Source of the DNA: Bacteroidota bacterium
Lineage (GTDB): Bacteria; Bacteroidota; Bacteroidia; 2-12-FULL-35-15
Assembly (NCBI GenBank): GCA_947479085.1
Contig: CANJYB010000001.1
Span: 248,001 to 312,000, forward strand
DNA: 64,000 nucleotides
Direction of reading: 5' to 3'
Shown here: positions 20,817 through 30,425 of the stretch, piece after piece
Layout of the letters: every line of letters starts with the position of its first letter
Numbering within the stretch: the stretch's first letter is position 1
Program-made: the position numbers and the translations under genes
The notes under the pieces: generated by a model
Told to the model about the DNA's origin: nothing
The model's input: only the letters and a program-made list of their open reading frames with translations
Database searches by the model: none

Positions 20817-22265
20817 ATGAAAAAGCTAATAATAGCGGGCATTGGAGCAGTGTGTTCAGTTGCAGCAATTGCGCAAAACGACATTGATGCAATGCGATAC
20901 TCCCAACTTACCTTTGGAGGAACAGCAAGATTTGCTTCCATGGCTGGTTCTATGGGTGCATTGGGTGGTGATATTTCAACCATCAGTTTTAATCCTGCCG
21001 GTATTGCAGTGTTTCGCAAAAGTGAAATTTCAATTACTCCATCGTTCTATTCAGGAAGTTCTTCTTCTACCTACATGGGCAACAATTCAGGAGATACCAA
21101 ATTAAATGTAAACCTTGGAAACATTGGATTGGTAGGAACTATTAAGCTTGATGGAGAAAATAAAGGTGGATGGCAATCGGTTAATATTGGCTGGGGATAT
21201 AATCGGACTAACAACTTTCATAATCGGATAAGTATTGCTGGCGATAACAAAACAAGTTCTTTATTAGACAATTTTGTGGCTTCTGCTAATGGTCATGTTC
21301 CGGCTGATTTTGATTTATTTACAACCGACCAGGCTTATCAGGCATATTTATTCAATCCGGCAGGTGGCACCAACCAATACCAAAGCGTAATAAGAAATTA
21401 TAATGCACAACAAAAAAAATCGGTGGAAAGCAAAGGTTCTATGGGAGAAATGTTTCTGAGTTTTGGGGCTAATTACAAAGATAAATTATTTTTAGGAGGG
21501 TCGCTAGGTATTGTTCATGCGGCATATTCTGAAGAAAGCAAATATGAAGAAGTATCGAACAGCGATTCAATCGATGGCTTCAATTCATTTACTTATTATC
21601 AAACATTAAATTCAAGAGGCAGTAATTATTTTAACGGGATAAATTTTAAGCTTGGGGTAATTGTAAAACCTACGGATTGGTTGCGCTTAGGCCTTTCTGT
21701 TCATACACCTACTAAAATTAATTTTAAAGATGAATATACGAGTTCTATGTATTCTGATTTAGATACGGCTAAACATATCACAGATACAGTAAAAGGCAAA
21801 TTTAGTTATTCAATCACCACTCCTTACCGGGCGATGTTTAGTGTTGGATTTGTGATTAAAAAAATAGCTTTATTAAATATAGATTACGAATACGTAGATT
21901 ATAGTTATGCCTCGCTTAATTCCCATCCTAATGTGTTCAGCGATGTAAATACCGCTATTCGAAGCAAGTACACCGCCACCGGAAACCTGAGAGTAGGAGG
22001 AGAGGTAAGGCTGGATCCGATTGCTTTTCGTCTCGGGTATGCTTTGTATGGGAGTCCGTTTAAAACGGGTGATAATAAAAATGCCACCAGAAGCAGCTAT
22101 ACTGCCGGTGTAGGCTATCGATACAAAAAAATATTTATGGATATCGCCTATGTGTTCAGCATGTATAGCGAAAAAAATTACCTATACGATTCTCCCGACC
22201 TTATGCCTGTAAGCACTGATTATCGAACTTCCAGCTTTATGGGAACCATTGGCGTAAAATTCTGA
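20817..22265 (+). CDS. Outer-membrane beta-barrel protein, OmpP1/FadL-like
   Basis: Signal peptide; RYSQLTFGGTARFASMAGSMGALGGDISTISFNPAGIAVFRKSE; C-terminal FMGTIGVKF. Confidence 0.75.
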   Translation: MKKLIIAGIGAVCSVAAIAQNDIDAMRYSQLTFGGTARFASMAGSMGALGGDISTISFNPAGIAVFRKSEISITPSFYSGSSSSTYMGNNSGDTKLNVNLGNIGLVGTIKLDGENKGGWQSVNIGWGYNRTNNFHNRISIAGDNKTSSLLDNFVASANGHVPADFDLFTTDQAYQAYLFNPAGGTNQYQSVIRNYNAQQKKSVESKGSMGEMFLSFGANYKDKLFLGGSLGIVHAAYSEESKYEEVSNSDSIDGFNSFTYYQTLNSRGSNYFNGINFKLGVIVKPTDWLRLGLSVHTPTKINFKDEYTSSMYSDLDTAKHITDTVKGKFSYSITTPYRAMFSVGFVIKKIALLNIDYEYVDYSYASLNSHPNVFSDVNTAIRSKYTATGNLRVGGEVRLDPIAFRLGYALYGSPFKTGDNKNATRSSYTAGVGYRYKKIFMDIAYVFSMYSEKNYLYDSPDLMPVSTDYRTSSFMGTIGVKF

Positions 22266-22290
22266 TTTCTAAAATCAACATCTCCATTTT

Positions 22291-22324
22291 AAAAAAAATC
22301 CTGAAGCAATTCGGGATTTTTTTT
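22291..22324. terminator. Intrinsic terminator hairpin
   Basis: AAATCCTGAA-GCAA-TTCGGGATTTTTTTT. Confidence 0.75.
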
Positions 22325-22447
22325 GTCGTGATTTTGATTTTTTTTATTTTGAAATTTTTATTCTTCTATCTTTGACAAATTAAAATAAATTACTTTTTTA
22401 TTTCTAAAAATTAACACAGGTATTATAAACTTTTTACAAAAAGGGAA

Positions 22448-23449
22448 ATGAAAAAAAATCACTGGTTATTTCTTTTATTTATTTTTGTTGTTTCGGGCAC
22501 TTCAATGGCACAACCTGTATTAACAGCCGCTGCCACTAACCCTATTACGGGAGACGTGTTTCATATTGTTAGTTCCGTTTATTCAGGAACAGTAAGTCCT
22601 TCGGGAGCCAATGTTGTCTGGAACTTCAGCTCGTTAGCTGCTTCAGGAAACTACACAAGAGGAGAAGTAATGCCAGCTTCTACTCCATATTCTTCAGTAT
22701 TCCCCTTAGCAACTCTTTGCGATACGATAGGAAGCAATTTCGACTATTATTTAACTAATTCGTCATCATTTTTATCATTAGGTCGCAAAAGCCTTTCAAA
22801 TAATAGTACTATTTATTCCAATTCTATGACCTTGATGATTTATCCTTTTACTTATGGTTCTTCGTTTACAGATTCTTTTGCAGGAATCCAAACCATCGGA
22901 CCGTCTGTATATAATCAGTCTGGGATAGTTACAACTACTGCTGAATCATGGGGTACAGTGACCACACCAACAGCTACTTTTTATAATGCATTACGTGTTC
23001 GTCAAAACATTCATTATGTTCAAACCATTGGTGCTACCACTTATCAGACCTTTTCTGGAAGTGCTTATTTTTGGTATGTTGCAGGAGTTCATCAGCCTGT
23101 TTTATCTATTTTAAGTGATACCGTAAACGGAAGTCCGGTTGCCATGTGTCAGTATTTATCTGGTGCTGTAGGTATTTCAGAAGAAAATGAAATGGGGATA
23201 ACCACTAATTTATTTCCAAATCCTGCGACAAATAGTATTACCCTCGAGTATGTTTTGAAAACAGCAAATTCAATAGAAATATCAATTGTAAATAGTTTAG
23301 GAGAAAAAATAATTTCAAAAAGAATGGCTACTCAGCCAGTAGGCGAATATTCTGAAATATTCAATTTGCAGGGTATTTCAAAAGGAATTTATTTTGCAGA
23401 GGTAACGGCTGGAAATAGTACCAGTAGAAAAAGATTTGTAAAACAATAA
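22448..23449 (+). CDS. Secreted protein with C-terminal T9SS type A sorting domain
   Basis: Signal peptide; C-terminus NLFPNPATNSITLEYVLKTANSIEISIVNSLGEKI...GIYFAEVTAGNSTSRKRFVKQ. Confidence 0.8.
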   Translation: MKKNHWLFLLFIFVVSGTSMAQPVLTAAATNPITGDVFHIVSSVYSGTVSPSGANVVWNFSSLAASGNYTRGEVMPASTPYSSVFPLATLCDTIGSNFDYYLTNSSSFLSLGRKSLSNNSTIYSNSMTLMIYPFTYGSSFTDSFAGIQTIGPSVYNQSGIVTTTAESWGTVTTPTATFYNALRVRQNIHYVQTIGATTYQTFSGSAYFWYVAGVHQPVLSILSDTVNGSPVAMCQYLSGAVGISEENEMGITTNLFPNPATNSITLEYVLKTANSIEISIVNSLGEKIISKRMATQPVGEYSEIFNLQGISKGIYFAEVTAGNSTSRKRFVKQ

Positions 23450-23454
23450 ATTTT

Positions 23455-23985
23455 TTATTTGAATTTCAGGTTAATAACCCTGATACAATTTTTCAATCGT
23501 TCGTCTCCCGAACCTTTAATAATAAAATAATCTGCATTAATTTTTCTTAATTCATCTTCATACCAATTGAAAAAGAAAGTTCTTCTATGCGGATTTTCTC
23601 TCAGTGGGTCTTCCTGCCAAGGTAAATCAGGCGAAGTGAGTAAATAAAAATCATATTTGAAAGTAATAATGTTCTCCTCAATCCAATCTGGGCAAGTATT
23701 AAAAACATCAAGACACCAAACTTTAGAAATGATAAGTTCGGTATCGGCAAAAATGAATTTACTGGAATTGGCAAGTAAATTATTTTCTTCCTCAAGTTGA
23801 TGTTTGGCAATTGCAATAATATCATCCAAAGTGTATTTTCTGTTTATGGTGGAAAGATAAGGGCGTGCATATTCCGGTACCCAGGTCGTGTTAAAATACT
23901 TTGCAAGCGCTTCCGAAAGTGTGCTTTTGGCGGTACTTTCAGGGCCTATTAATGCAATACGTTTTATGTTGTTTTTTTTCTCCAC
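23455..23985 (-). CDS. NadR-like ATP-binding protein (nicotinamide-nucleotide/riboside kinase domain)
   Basis: IALIGPESTAKSTLSEALAKYF, WVPEYARPYL, ADTELIISKVW; overlaps pnuC. Confidence 0.82.
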   Translation of the reverse strand: MEKKNNIKRIALIGPESTAKSTLSEALAKYFNTTWVPEYARPYLSTINRKYTLDDIIAIAKHQLEEENNLLANSSKFIFADTELIISKVWCLDVFNTCPDWIEENIITFKYDFYLLTSPDLPWQEDPLRENPHRRTFFFNWYEDELRKINADYFIIKGSGDERLKNCIRVINLKFK

Positions 23986-24566
23986 GATAAATATCCGGTA
24001 ACAGAAAGCAAAGTATAAATAACAGAAAGAAGGGCAATTAAATAAAAACCCCTGTAAGCATACAACGCAATACTAAGGCCATTCAGTATAATCCAGTATA
24101 ACCAGTTTTCTAGTATTTTTTTAGCTTGCATCCAGGTAGCAATAATGCTGAAAGCGGTAATAAAAGCATCAAGATAAGGCAGCACCTGTGTGGAATAATG
24201 ATGGGCCATGTATCCAAACGGTAGCCATATAATCATTCCGATAAAAATAAGGAATATGTTTTTTTGAATTGAAAAAGATGAAATGGATAATTCAGTTTTT
24301 TCTTCCGAGCCATGCAACCATTGGTACCAGCCATATACACCAATAATAACATAAAAAATATTTAATCCACTTTCCAAAAACAGATGGCCGGTAAAACAAA
24401 GGTAAACCAACAAAGCACTGGAAATGATTCCGAATAGCCAGCACCAGACATTTTCAATAGCAGCTAATATTACATAAATTACAGCAGTAATAAAAATGAG
24501 CCATTCGGTAACACTGGTTTGATAAAATGCAGAAAGTAAAGAATCGGAAAAGAAGGATAAAATCAT
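23964..24566 (-). CDS. pnuC: Nicotinamide riboside transporter PnuC
   Basis: Multi-TM; IENVWCWLFGIISSALLVYLCF, VYGWYQW, ENWLYWIILNGLSIALYAYRG. Confidence 0.88.
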   Translation of the reverse strand: MILSFFSDSLLSAFYQTSVTEWLIFITAVIYVILAAIENVWCWLFGIISSALLVYLCFTGHLFLESGLNIFYVIIGVYGWYQWLHGSEEKTELSISSFSIQKNIFLIFIGMIIWLPFGYMAHHYSTQVLPYLDAFITAFSIIATWMQAKKILENWLYWIILNGLSIALYAYRGFYLIALLSVIYTLLSVTGYLSWRKKTT

Positions 24567-24644
24567 TGTCGGGCTTTAAAAATAAGATGCAACAGATATG
24601 CGATTTACTTAATCAATTTTATCCTTAAATCTGCTACATCTGTT

Positions 24645-25280
24645 TTATTCAATCGGAATATTTAATTCCTTAAATCGATCAACTATTTTATTGAATTCTA
24701 CAAGAGGGTCTTTTTTCTTCCACATTGCACTATAAAAAGCTAATCCATGAAATCCAATTTTCTCACCTTTTTCAATTGCTTCCATATCTACACCACCACG
24801 CGCGATGACTTTATATCTTGATTTTTTCAGAGCTGAAGCTAAACTATGCTCCGTAAAACCACTTTGAAATTTGCTACTCAAACTGTCAAACACCGGGCTT
24901 AAAAAAACGTAAGTATATTCATAATCCGATTTTTTGTCAAGCAACTGTCCGATATTATTAAACGATGTAGTAATTTCGATTTCAGGATTTGAAAAGCGAA
25001 GAATTTTAACCGTAAGCCAGGTTTTAACCGCATCTTTTTGGTGCGACTTGGTAAGATGTATTCCTTTTAGTTTAAATTTTCTAGCCAAATTATGATGCGA
25101 ATGAATAACAATTCGATTATGAAAATGAGGAGGAATACTTTTGATGAACTGTTTCATGGTGTATGTAGAAAATTTATGCTTTCGCAAATGAAAAGTTTCT
25201 AATCCTGATTCAAAAAGTTTAGTAATAATGGATGCTTCGTTTTCTATGGTTTTAGAGCTTGAAATGACAATTAATTTCAT
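24645..25280 (-). CDS. Thiamine phosphate synthase (ThiE/TenI)-like protein
   Basis: LFESGLETFHLRKHKFS, IVIHSHHNLARKFKLKGIHLT, YVFLSPVFDS, VIARGGV; start placed at MKLIVISS. Confidence 0.75.
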   Translation of the reverse strand: MKLIVISSSKTIENEASIITKLFESGLETFHLRKHKFSTYTMKQFIKSIPPHFHNRIVIHSHHNLARKFKLKGIHLTKSHQKDAVKTWLTVKILRFSNPEIEITTSFNNIGQLLDKKSDYEYTYVFLSPVFDSLSSKFQSGFTEHSLASALKKSRYKVIARGGVDMEAIEKGEKIGFHGLAFYSAMWKKKDPLVEFNKIVDRFKELNIPIE

Positions 25281-25296
25281 ATAGTGTTGGTTTGTT

Positions 25297-26037
25297 TTAT
25301 AGTTTGTGCACTGCTGCTGCAATTTTTTTTATCAATGAGGCATCCTTTTCAATCGCATTTCCCACAACTATTATATCAGCACCAGCCTTACAGGATGCAA
25401 TAGCTTTTGCTACAGTATTTATACCTCCTCCTGCAATAACGGGAATAGAAACAGATGAAGATACTTTGTGAATCATAGATTCGTGTATAGTTTTGGCTGC
25501 ACCACTGCCTGCATCAAGATAAATTAATTTCAGTCCCAACATTTCTCCTGCCATAGCTGTGCACATGGCAATGTCATATTTGTCTGAAGGGATGGGTGAT
25601 GTGTTACTCATATAGGCGGCAGCCGTGTGGTTGCCACTTTCAATTAGCATATAACCGGTTGAAATTATTTCAAGATTAGAGGACTTTAAAGAAGGTGCCG
25701 CTATTACATGGTCGCCAATTAATAAATTGGCATTTCTTCCCGAAATCAGCGATAACAATAAAATTGCATCAGCTTGCTGACTTATCTGTAAATTGTTTCC
25801 CGGAAAAATAATAACAGGAATATTAGTTTCTGCTTTTATTTTTTTTATGCAATCTTCAATATTCCCATTGGTAATAAGGCTCCCACCTACCATGATAAAA
25901 TCAACACCAGCACGTTCCGCAAGTGCAAGTATTTTCGATTTTTTAAATTTATCCGGGTCAATTAAAAGAGCAAATTGTTTCTTACCTGATTTTTTGCTTT
26001 TTAAAATTGAAGAATATATAGATTTCGGTATCATCAA
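25297..26037 (-). CDS. Geranylgeranylglyceryl phosphate synthase (GGGPS/PcrB) family protein
   Basis: FALLIDPDKFK, DFIMVGGSLIT, PVIIFPGNNLQIS, YLDAGSGA, PVIAGGGINTVAKA, GADIIVVGNAIEKD. Confidence 0.87.
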   Translation of the reverse strand: MMIPKSIYSSILKSKKSGKKQFALLIDPDKFKKSKILALAERAGVDFIMVGGSLITNGNIEDCIKKIKAETNIPVIIFPGNNLQISQQADAILLLSLISGRNANLLIGDHVIAAPSLKSSNLEIISTGYMLIESGNHTAAAYMSNTSPIPSDKYDIAMCTAMAGEMLGLKLIYLDAGSGAAKTIHESMIHKVSSSVSIPVIAGGGINTVAKAIASCKAGADIIVVGNAIEKDASLIKKIAAAVHKL

Positions 26038-26180
26038 ATTTTATATATTTACACCGCAATATTAATTAATTCATTCGAGCACCAAAGAAAATTATATTAA
26101 AAAAGTTATTTTTATTTTGAAAAATACAATTTGAGTTCGAAATATTTTAGATATTTACAAAAAATTTAAGACACATTATT

Positions 26181-27224
26181 ATGAAGTCAATTAATCTTAA
26201 CATTAAAGTAGCATTATTAGTTTTAGTTGGATTGTTATGTCAATCAACATTGAAATCACAAGAAGCGCCCTATCCATTCTCTGATAAAGGGAAATATGGT
26301 TATGTTAGTAAAAGCGGGAAGATTGTTATTCCAGCAGGATTTGATTATGCAGAAAAATTTTACGAAGGAATGGCTGTAGTTAAACAAAATGGTAAACGTG
26401 GTTTTGTTGATATTACCGGAAAATTGGTAATTCCTGCACAATATGATTCTAAAGTAGACGGATATTTTTCGGATGTTTTAGCTTGTGTTAAACAGGGTGC
26501 CAAATTTACTTACATAGATAAAACAGGGAAAACAGTCCTTGAACCAAAATGTGATTTTGCGTATAAGTTTTCTGAGGGTATGGCGAGAGTTCAAATAGAT
26601 AATAAATTCGCTTACATTGACAAAACCGGAAATCAGGTTATTAAACTTCAATTTGAAGGTGGTTGGGATTTTAAAGATGGATTGGCAAGAGTTAAGAAAA
26701 ATGGTAAATGGGGTTTCATAGATAAGACCGGAAAGGTGGTAATTGATTTTAAATATGATGAAACATTTGAATTTTGCGAGGGTCTAGCTAATGTAAGAAC
26801 CGGGGATGAAAAATCAGGTAAGTGGGGTTATATTGACAAAACAGGAAAATTAGTTATTGAAGGTCCTTTTGACAAGGCATATGCTTTTAATGATGGTATG
26901 GCTTGCATACGGGTTGGAGATTTTAAAACAGGAAAATTTGGGTTTATTGATAAAACCGGTAAAGTGGTTATCCCTGCAAATTTTACAGGTTGTGACTCTT
27001 TTTATGAGGGGCTTGCCTGTATAAGCACCTCTCCATTATCCGGAGGAACTTTAAAAGATGCTAAATGGCAATACATAGATAAAGCAGGAAAAATTGTTGT
27101 GTCACGAGGTTCCGATTTCGTTTCTCATTTCGATAAAGGCATGGCCTATGTTAGCTATGACGGGCAATTGAACTACATTGACAAAACAGGTAAGGTCGTT
27201 TGGACAGCTTCCGATAAAAAATAA
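26181..27224 (+). CDS. Secreted WG-repeat protein
   Basis: Signal peptide then repeated [W/F/Y]G[F/Y]IDKTGKVVI-type units. Confidence 0.88.
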   Translation: MKSINLNIKVALLVLVGLLCQSTLKSQEAPYPFSDKGKYGYVSKSGKIVIPAGFDYAEKFYEGMAVVKQNGKRGFVDITGKLVIPAQYDSKVDGYFSDVLACVKQGAKFTYIDKTGKTVLEPKCDFAYKFSEGMARVQIDNKFAYIDKTGNQVIKLQFEGGWDFKDGLARVKKNGKWGFIDKTGKVVIDFKYDETFEFCEGLANVRTGDEKSGKWGYIDKTGKLVIEGPFDKAYAFNDGMACIRVGDFKTGKFGFIDKTGKVVIPANFTGCDSFYEGLACISTSPLSGGTLKDAKWQYIDKAGKIVVSRGSDFVSHFDKGMAYVSYDGQLNYIDKTGKVVWTASDKK

Positions 27225-27329
27225 ATAGTCAGCAATTTAAACAAGTGCAAAGTTTTGTTGTTATAGACATAACAACTAATTTTGCACTTTCTTTTTAATT
27301 TTAATAATAATCAATAAATAATAAATAAA

Positions 27330-28649
27330 ATGTCAAATACATCCGTGGAGAAATTTGAAAAATACAAAGTAAAAGATATGTCCTTAGCAGAATGGGGGCG
27401 TAAAGAAATTAAATTGGCAGAAGCAGAAATGCCTGGCCTAATGTCATTACGTGAGGAGTTTGGTGCATCGAAGCCGCTAAAGAACGCTCGTATTGCAGGT
27501 TGTTTGCACATGACGATACAAACAGCAGTACTAATTGAAACCCTTGTGGAATTGGGTGCAGAAGTTACCTGGTCATCTTGTAATATTTTTTCTACCCAGG
27601 ATCATGCCGCTGCTGCTATTGCTGCTGCAGGAATACAGGTTTATGCCTGGAAAGGAATGAACGAACAGGAATTCGATTGGTGTATCGAACAAACTCTATT
27701 CTTTGGCGAAGATCGCAAACCATTAAACATGATTTTGGATGATGGTGGAGATTTGACCAATATGGTGTTCGATAGATTCCCTGAATTGATAAAAGAAATA
27801 AAAGGTCTTTCCGAAGAAACAACTACAGGCGTTCACCGTTTGTACGAACGTATGAAAAATGGAACGTTACATGTTCCTGCCATTAACGTAAATGATTCTG
27901 TTACTAAATCTAAATTTGATAACAAATATGGATGCAGAGAATCATTAGTAGATGCAATACGCAGAGCTACTGATTTGATGCTTGCAGGTAAAGTAGCTGT
28001 GGTGGCAGGTTATGGTGATGTTGGAAAAGGTTCAGCGGAGTCTTTATCTTCACAAGGGGTAAGAGTTATTGTTACCGAAATTGACCCGATTTGTGCATTG
28101 CAGGCTGCAATGGATGGTTATCAGGTTATGAAAATGGATAACGGTGTTAAAGAAGCGGATATCATAGTTACAGCAACAGGAAATAAAAATATTATCAGCG
28201 AAAGACATTTCCGTGCTATGAAACATAATGCTATCGTTTGTAATATTGGCCACTTTGATAATGAAATAGACATGGCCTGGTTGAATAAAAATTATGGTAC
28301 TTCCAAAGATGTGATTAAGCCACAGGTGGATAAATATACTATTGATAAAAAAGATATTATTGTATTAGCTGAAGGCCGATTAGTAAACTTAGGTTGTGGA
28401 ACAGGTCATCCTTCCTTTGTTATGAGTAATTCATTTACTAATCAAACATTGGCACAATTGGAATTATGGAATAATGCAGATAAATATGAAAACAAGGTTT
28501 ATACTTTGCCAAAACATTTGGATGAAAAAGTAGCCCGTCTTCATTTGGCCAAAATTAATTGCGAGTTGGATGTGCTTAGTCCTGAGCAAGCTGCCTACAT
28601 CGGGGTAACTGTTGAAGGACCATTTAAATCAGACGCATACAGATACTAA
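27330..28649 (+). CDS. ahcY: Adenosylhomocysteinase
   Basis: [48 protein letters not shown]-terminal [10 protein letters not shown]. Confidence 0.96.
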   Translation: MSNTSVEKFEKYKVKDMSLAEWGRKEIKLAEAEMPGLMSLREEFGASKPLKNARIAGCLHMTIQTAVLIETLVELGAEVTWSSCNIFSTQDHAAAAIAAAGIQVYAWKGMNEQEFDWCIEQTLFFGEDRKPLNMILDDGGDLTNMVFDRFPELIKEIKGLSEETTTGVHRLYERMKNGTLHVPAINVNDSVTKSKFDNKYGCRESLVDAIRRATDLMLAGKVAVVAGYGDVGKGSAESLSSQGVRVIVTEIDPICALQAAMDGYQVMKMDNGVKEADIIVTATGNKNIISERHFRAMKHNAIVCNIGHFDNEIDMAWLNKNYGTSKDVIKPQVDKYTIDKKDIIVLAEGRLVNLGCGTGHPSFVMSNSFTNQTLAQLELWNNADKYENKVYTLPKHLDEKVARLHLAKINCELDVLSPEQAAYIGVTVEGPFKSDAYRY

Positions 28650-28694
28650 GCTGATTGTTACCTGCTTTTTTTAGCAAGTAGAATCATTTTAAAT

Positions 28695-28728
28695 AAAAAA
28701 CTCCCTGTTTTTTTGCAGGGAGTTTTTT
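28695..28728. terminator. Intrinsic terminator downstream of ahcY
   Basis: AAAAAACTCCCTG...CAGGGAGTTTTTT. Confidence 0.88.
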
Positions 28729-28849
28729 ATTTTAACAAATATTGCTTTCGTTTACAAAACAAGTAACTCCTTAGCTACTAATTTTGCCCTTCTTTTTTAT
28801 AGAATTCCCCTATTCTATATATTAAGGATACCTATTTGTTTTACAAAAA

Positions 28850-29122
28850 GTGAGAATGGGACGCGGATTCATGAGAACGGGACCCGGAGTCATAAGGATT
28901 GGACCAAGATTCATGAGAATGGGACCCGGATTCATGAAAGCTGGACCTGGAGTCATGAGAATGGGACCAAGAGTCATGAGAACGGGACCCAGAGTTATGA
29001 AAGCGGAACCCGGATTCATGAGAACAGGACCCAGAGTTATGAAAGCGGAACTCGGATTCATGAAAGCTGGACCCAGATTCATGAGAACAGGACCAAGAGT
29101 TATGAAAATGGATACAAGAGTC
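28850..29122. repeat. Tandem array: 13 x 21 bp (consensus ~ATGARAACGGGACCCRGAKTC)
   Basis: 13 consecutive 21-mers aligned by eye without gaps. Confidence 0.92.
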
Positions 29123-29219
29123 AATAAAAAGAACTCAATAGTGAAAGAAACAACTTATTAACGAAGGTTTAATGCGTAATGAGCGAGTCCGGCAGTAGGC
29201 TTTAAATGAAAATGGATAA

Positions 29220-29651
29220 TTAATTATAGATATGCAACACAGTCCCATCAAAGGTCGTGTTGTATGCTTTTAAAGGGGTTGACGCAGGTCCGTTAGTAAC
29301 ACTTCCATCATAAAGTGAAAATTTTGAATGGCAACAGGTATCCACAGCTAAAATCTGCGTAGCATCCACCACTACAGTAGCACATGGTTGAGAAGATTGA
29401 TAGGTGCAGTTTCTATCGTATGCCATAAATTCTGTGGATGATTTTCTATATAGCAGTATACCCCTTACACCACCTGTAATATAGGTATGTCCACCAACTG
29501 CATTTAAATCAATAAAACTTGGATTACTCGAATATAAATAAATGTCCACATTGGTAAGTGGAACCCCGTTATCCTGTTGTTTTTTGCAACTCAAAGCATA
29601 AACAATAATAAAAAGAGGTAATGCTATTTTTAAAATGAATTTCATCAACAA
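29220..29651 (-). CDS. Lipoprotein with Rieske-like fold, apparently degenerate cluster ligands
   Basis: Lipobox region YALSCKK; AYDRNCTY...CCHSKFSLYDGSVTNGPASTPLKAY resembles the Rieske C-x-H...CxxH-x-SxFDLxxG...GPAxxPL layout. Confidence 0.7.
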   Translation of the reverse strand: MLMKFILKIALPLFIIVYALSCKKQQDNGVPLTNVDIYLYSSNPSFIDLNAVGGHTYITGGVRGILLYRKSSTEFMAYDRNCTYQSSQPCATVVVDATQILAVDTCCHSKFSLYDGSVTNGPASTPLKAYNTTFDGTVLHIYN

Positions 29652-29751
29652 ATTGATTTAACGAAACAAAATTAAACAAATATATTTAATCGGGCTTAAT
29701 AATCCACCATTGCTTAATATATTATTAAATTTGCATTCTCAATAACTGCAA

Positions 29752-30063
29752 ATGAAAAACACTTTTAAAAAGATAATTTTACTAATGTTTTGCCTGTTAC
29801 CGTTAGCTATGGTAGCACAGGACAAAAAGCCGGAGAACAAAGGTGCTATATCGTCAAAGATGCAACGAAGGGCAGCAAAACAAAAATGGAAAGATCAACG
29901 AAAACTGGAAAGAGCTCAGAAAAAGGCTGTAGAGGCACATCATAAGCGACTTCAAAGTAAAAAAACTTTGAAAAGCATGAAACAGCAGAAAAAGAAGAGT
30001 GATAGAATGAGGGATAATAAGCGAGAATTCTTTTTAGTTCGATGGTTCAGATACAAGCATTGA
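29752..30063 (+). CDS. Small very basic protein with signal peptide
   Basis: MKNTFKKIILLMFCLLPLAMVAQ followed by a Lys/Arg-rich region. Confidence 0.65.
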   Translation: MKNTFKKIILLMFCLLPLAMVAQDKKPENKGAISSKMQRRAAKQKWKDQRKLERAQKKAVEAHHKRLQSKKTLKSMKQQKKKSDRMRDNKREFFLVRWFRYKH

Positions 30064-30425
30064 CGGGTATTTTGTGATTTATTTGCAAAATTTAATTTAA
30101 AAATATTTGTTTATTATGCTTGATATTAAAAAATATTGTTGTAAATTTGCAACAAGTAATTTAAACGACATCCCCAAATTAGTTTAAATAGTGAAGCGAT
30201 TATCGTTTTACAAGTTTCCCAAATATAGTATTGTTAGTTAATTGTTAATTGTTATTTTTTAACTCTATTTTCATTAATTCAATTGAATTTTAGTCGATTA
30301 AAAAACAAAAAAATCTTTAGAAAAAGATTTAAAAAAATATATTTGTTTATGAAAATTAAAAAATCATATATTTACGCACTTTTAAATTTTGCACGGGTTT
30401 AAATAATAAAATTAATACATAGAAT

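Noticed and set aside
28850-29161. 103-aa plus-strand ORF (and 100-aa minus-strand ORF 28822-29124) over the 21-bp array
   Set aside because: Both strands are open only because the 21-bp period is a multiple of three; no signal sequence, no fold, GTG start inside the repeat. Treated as non-coding repeat.
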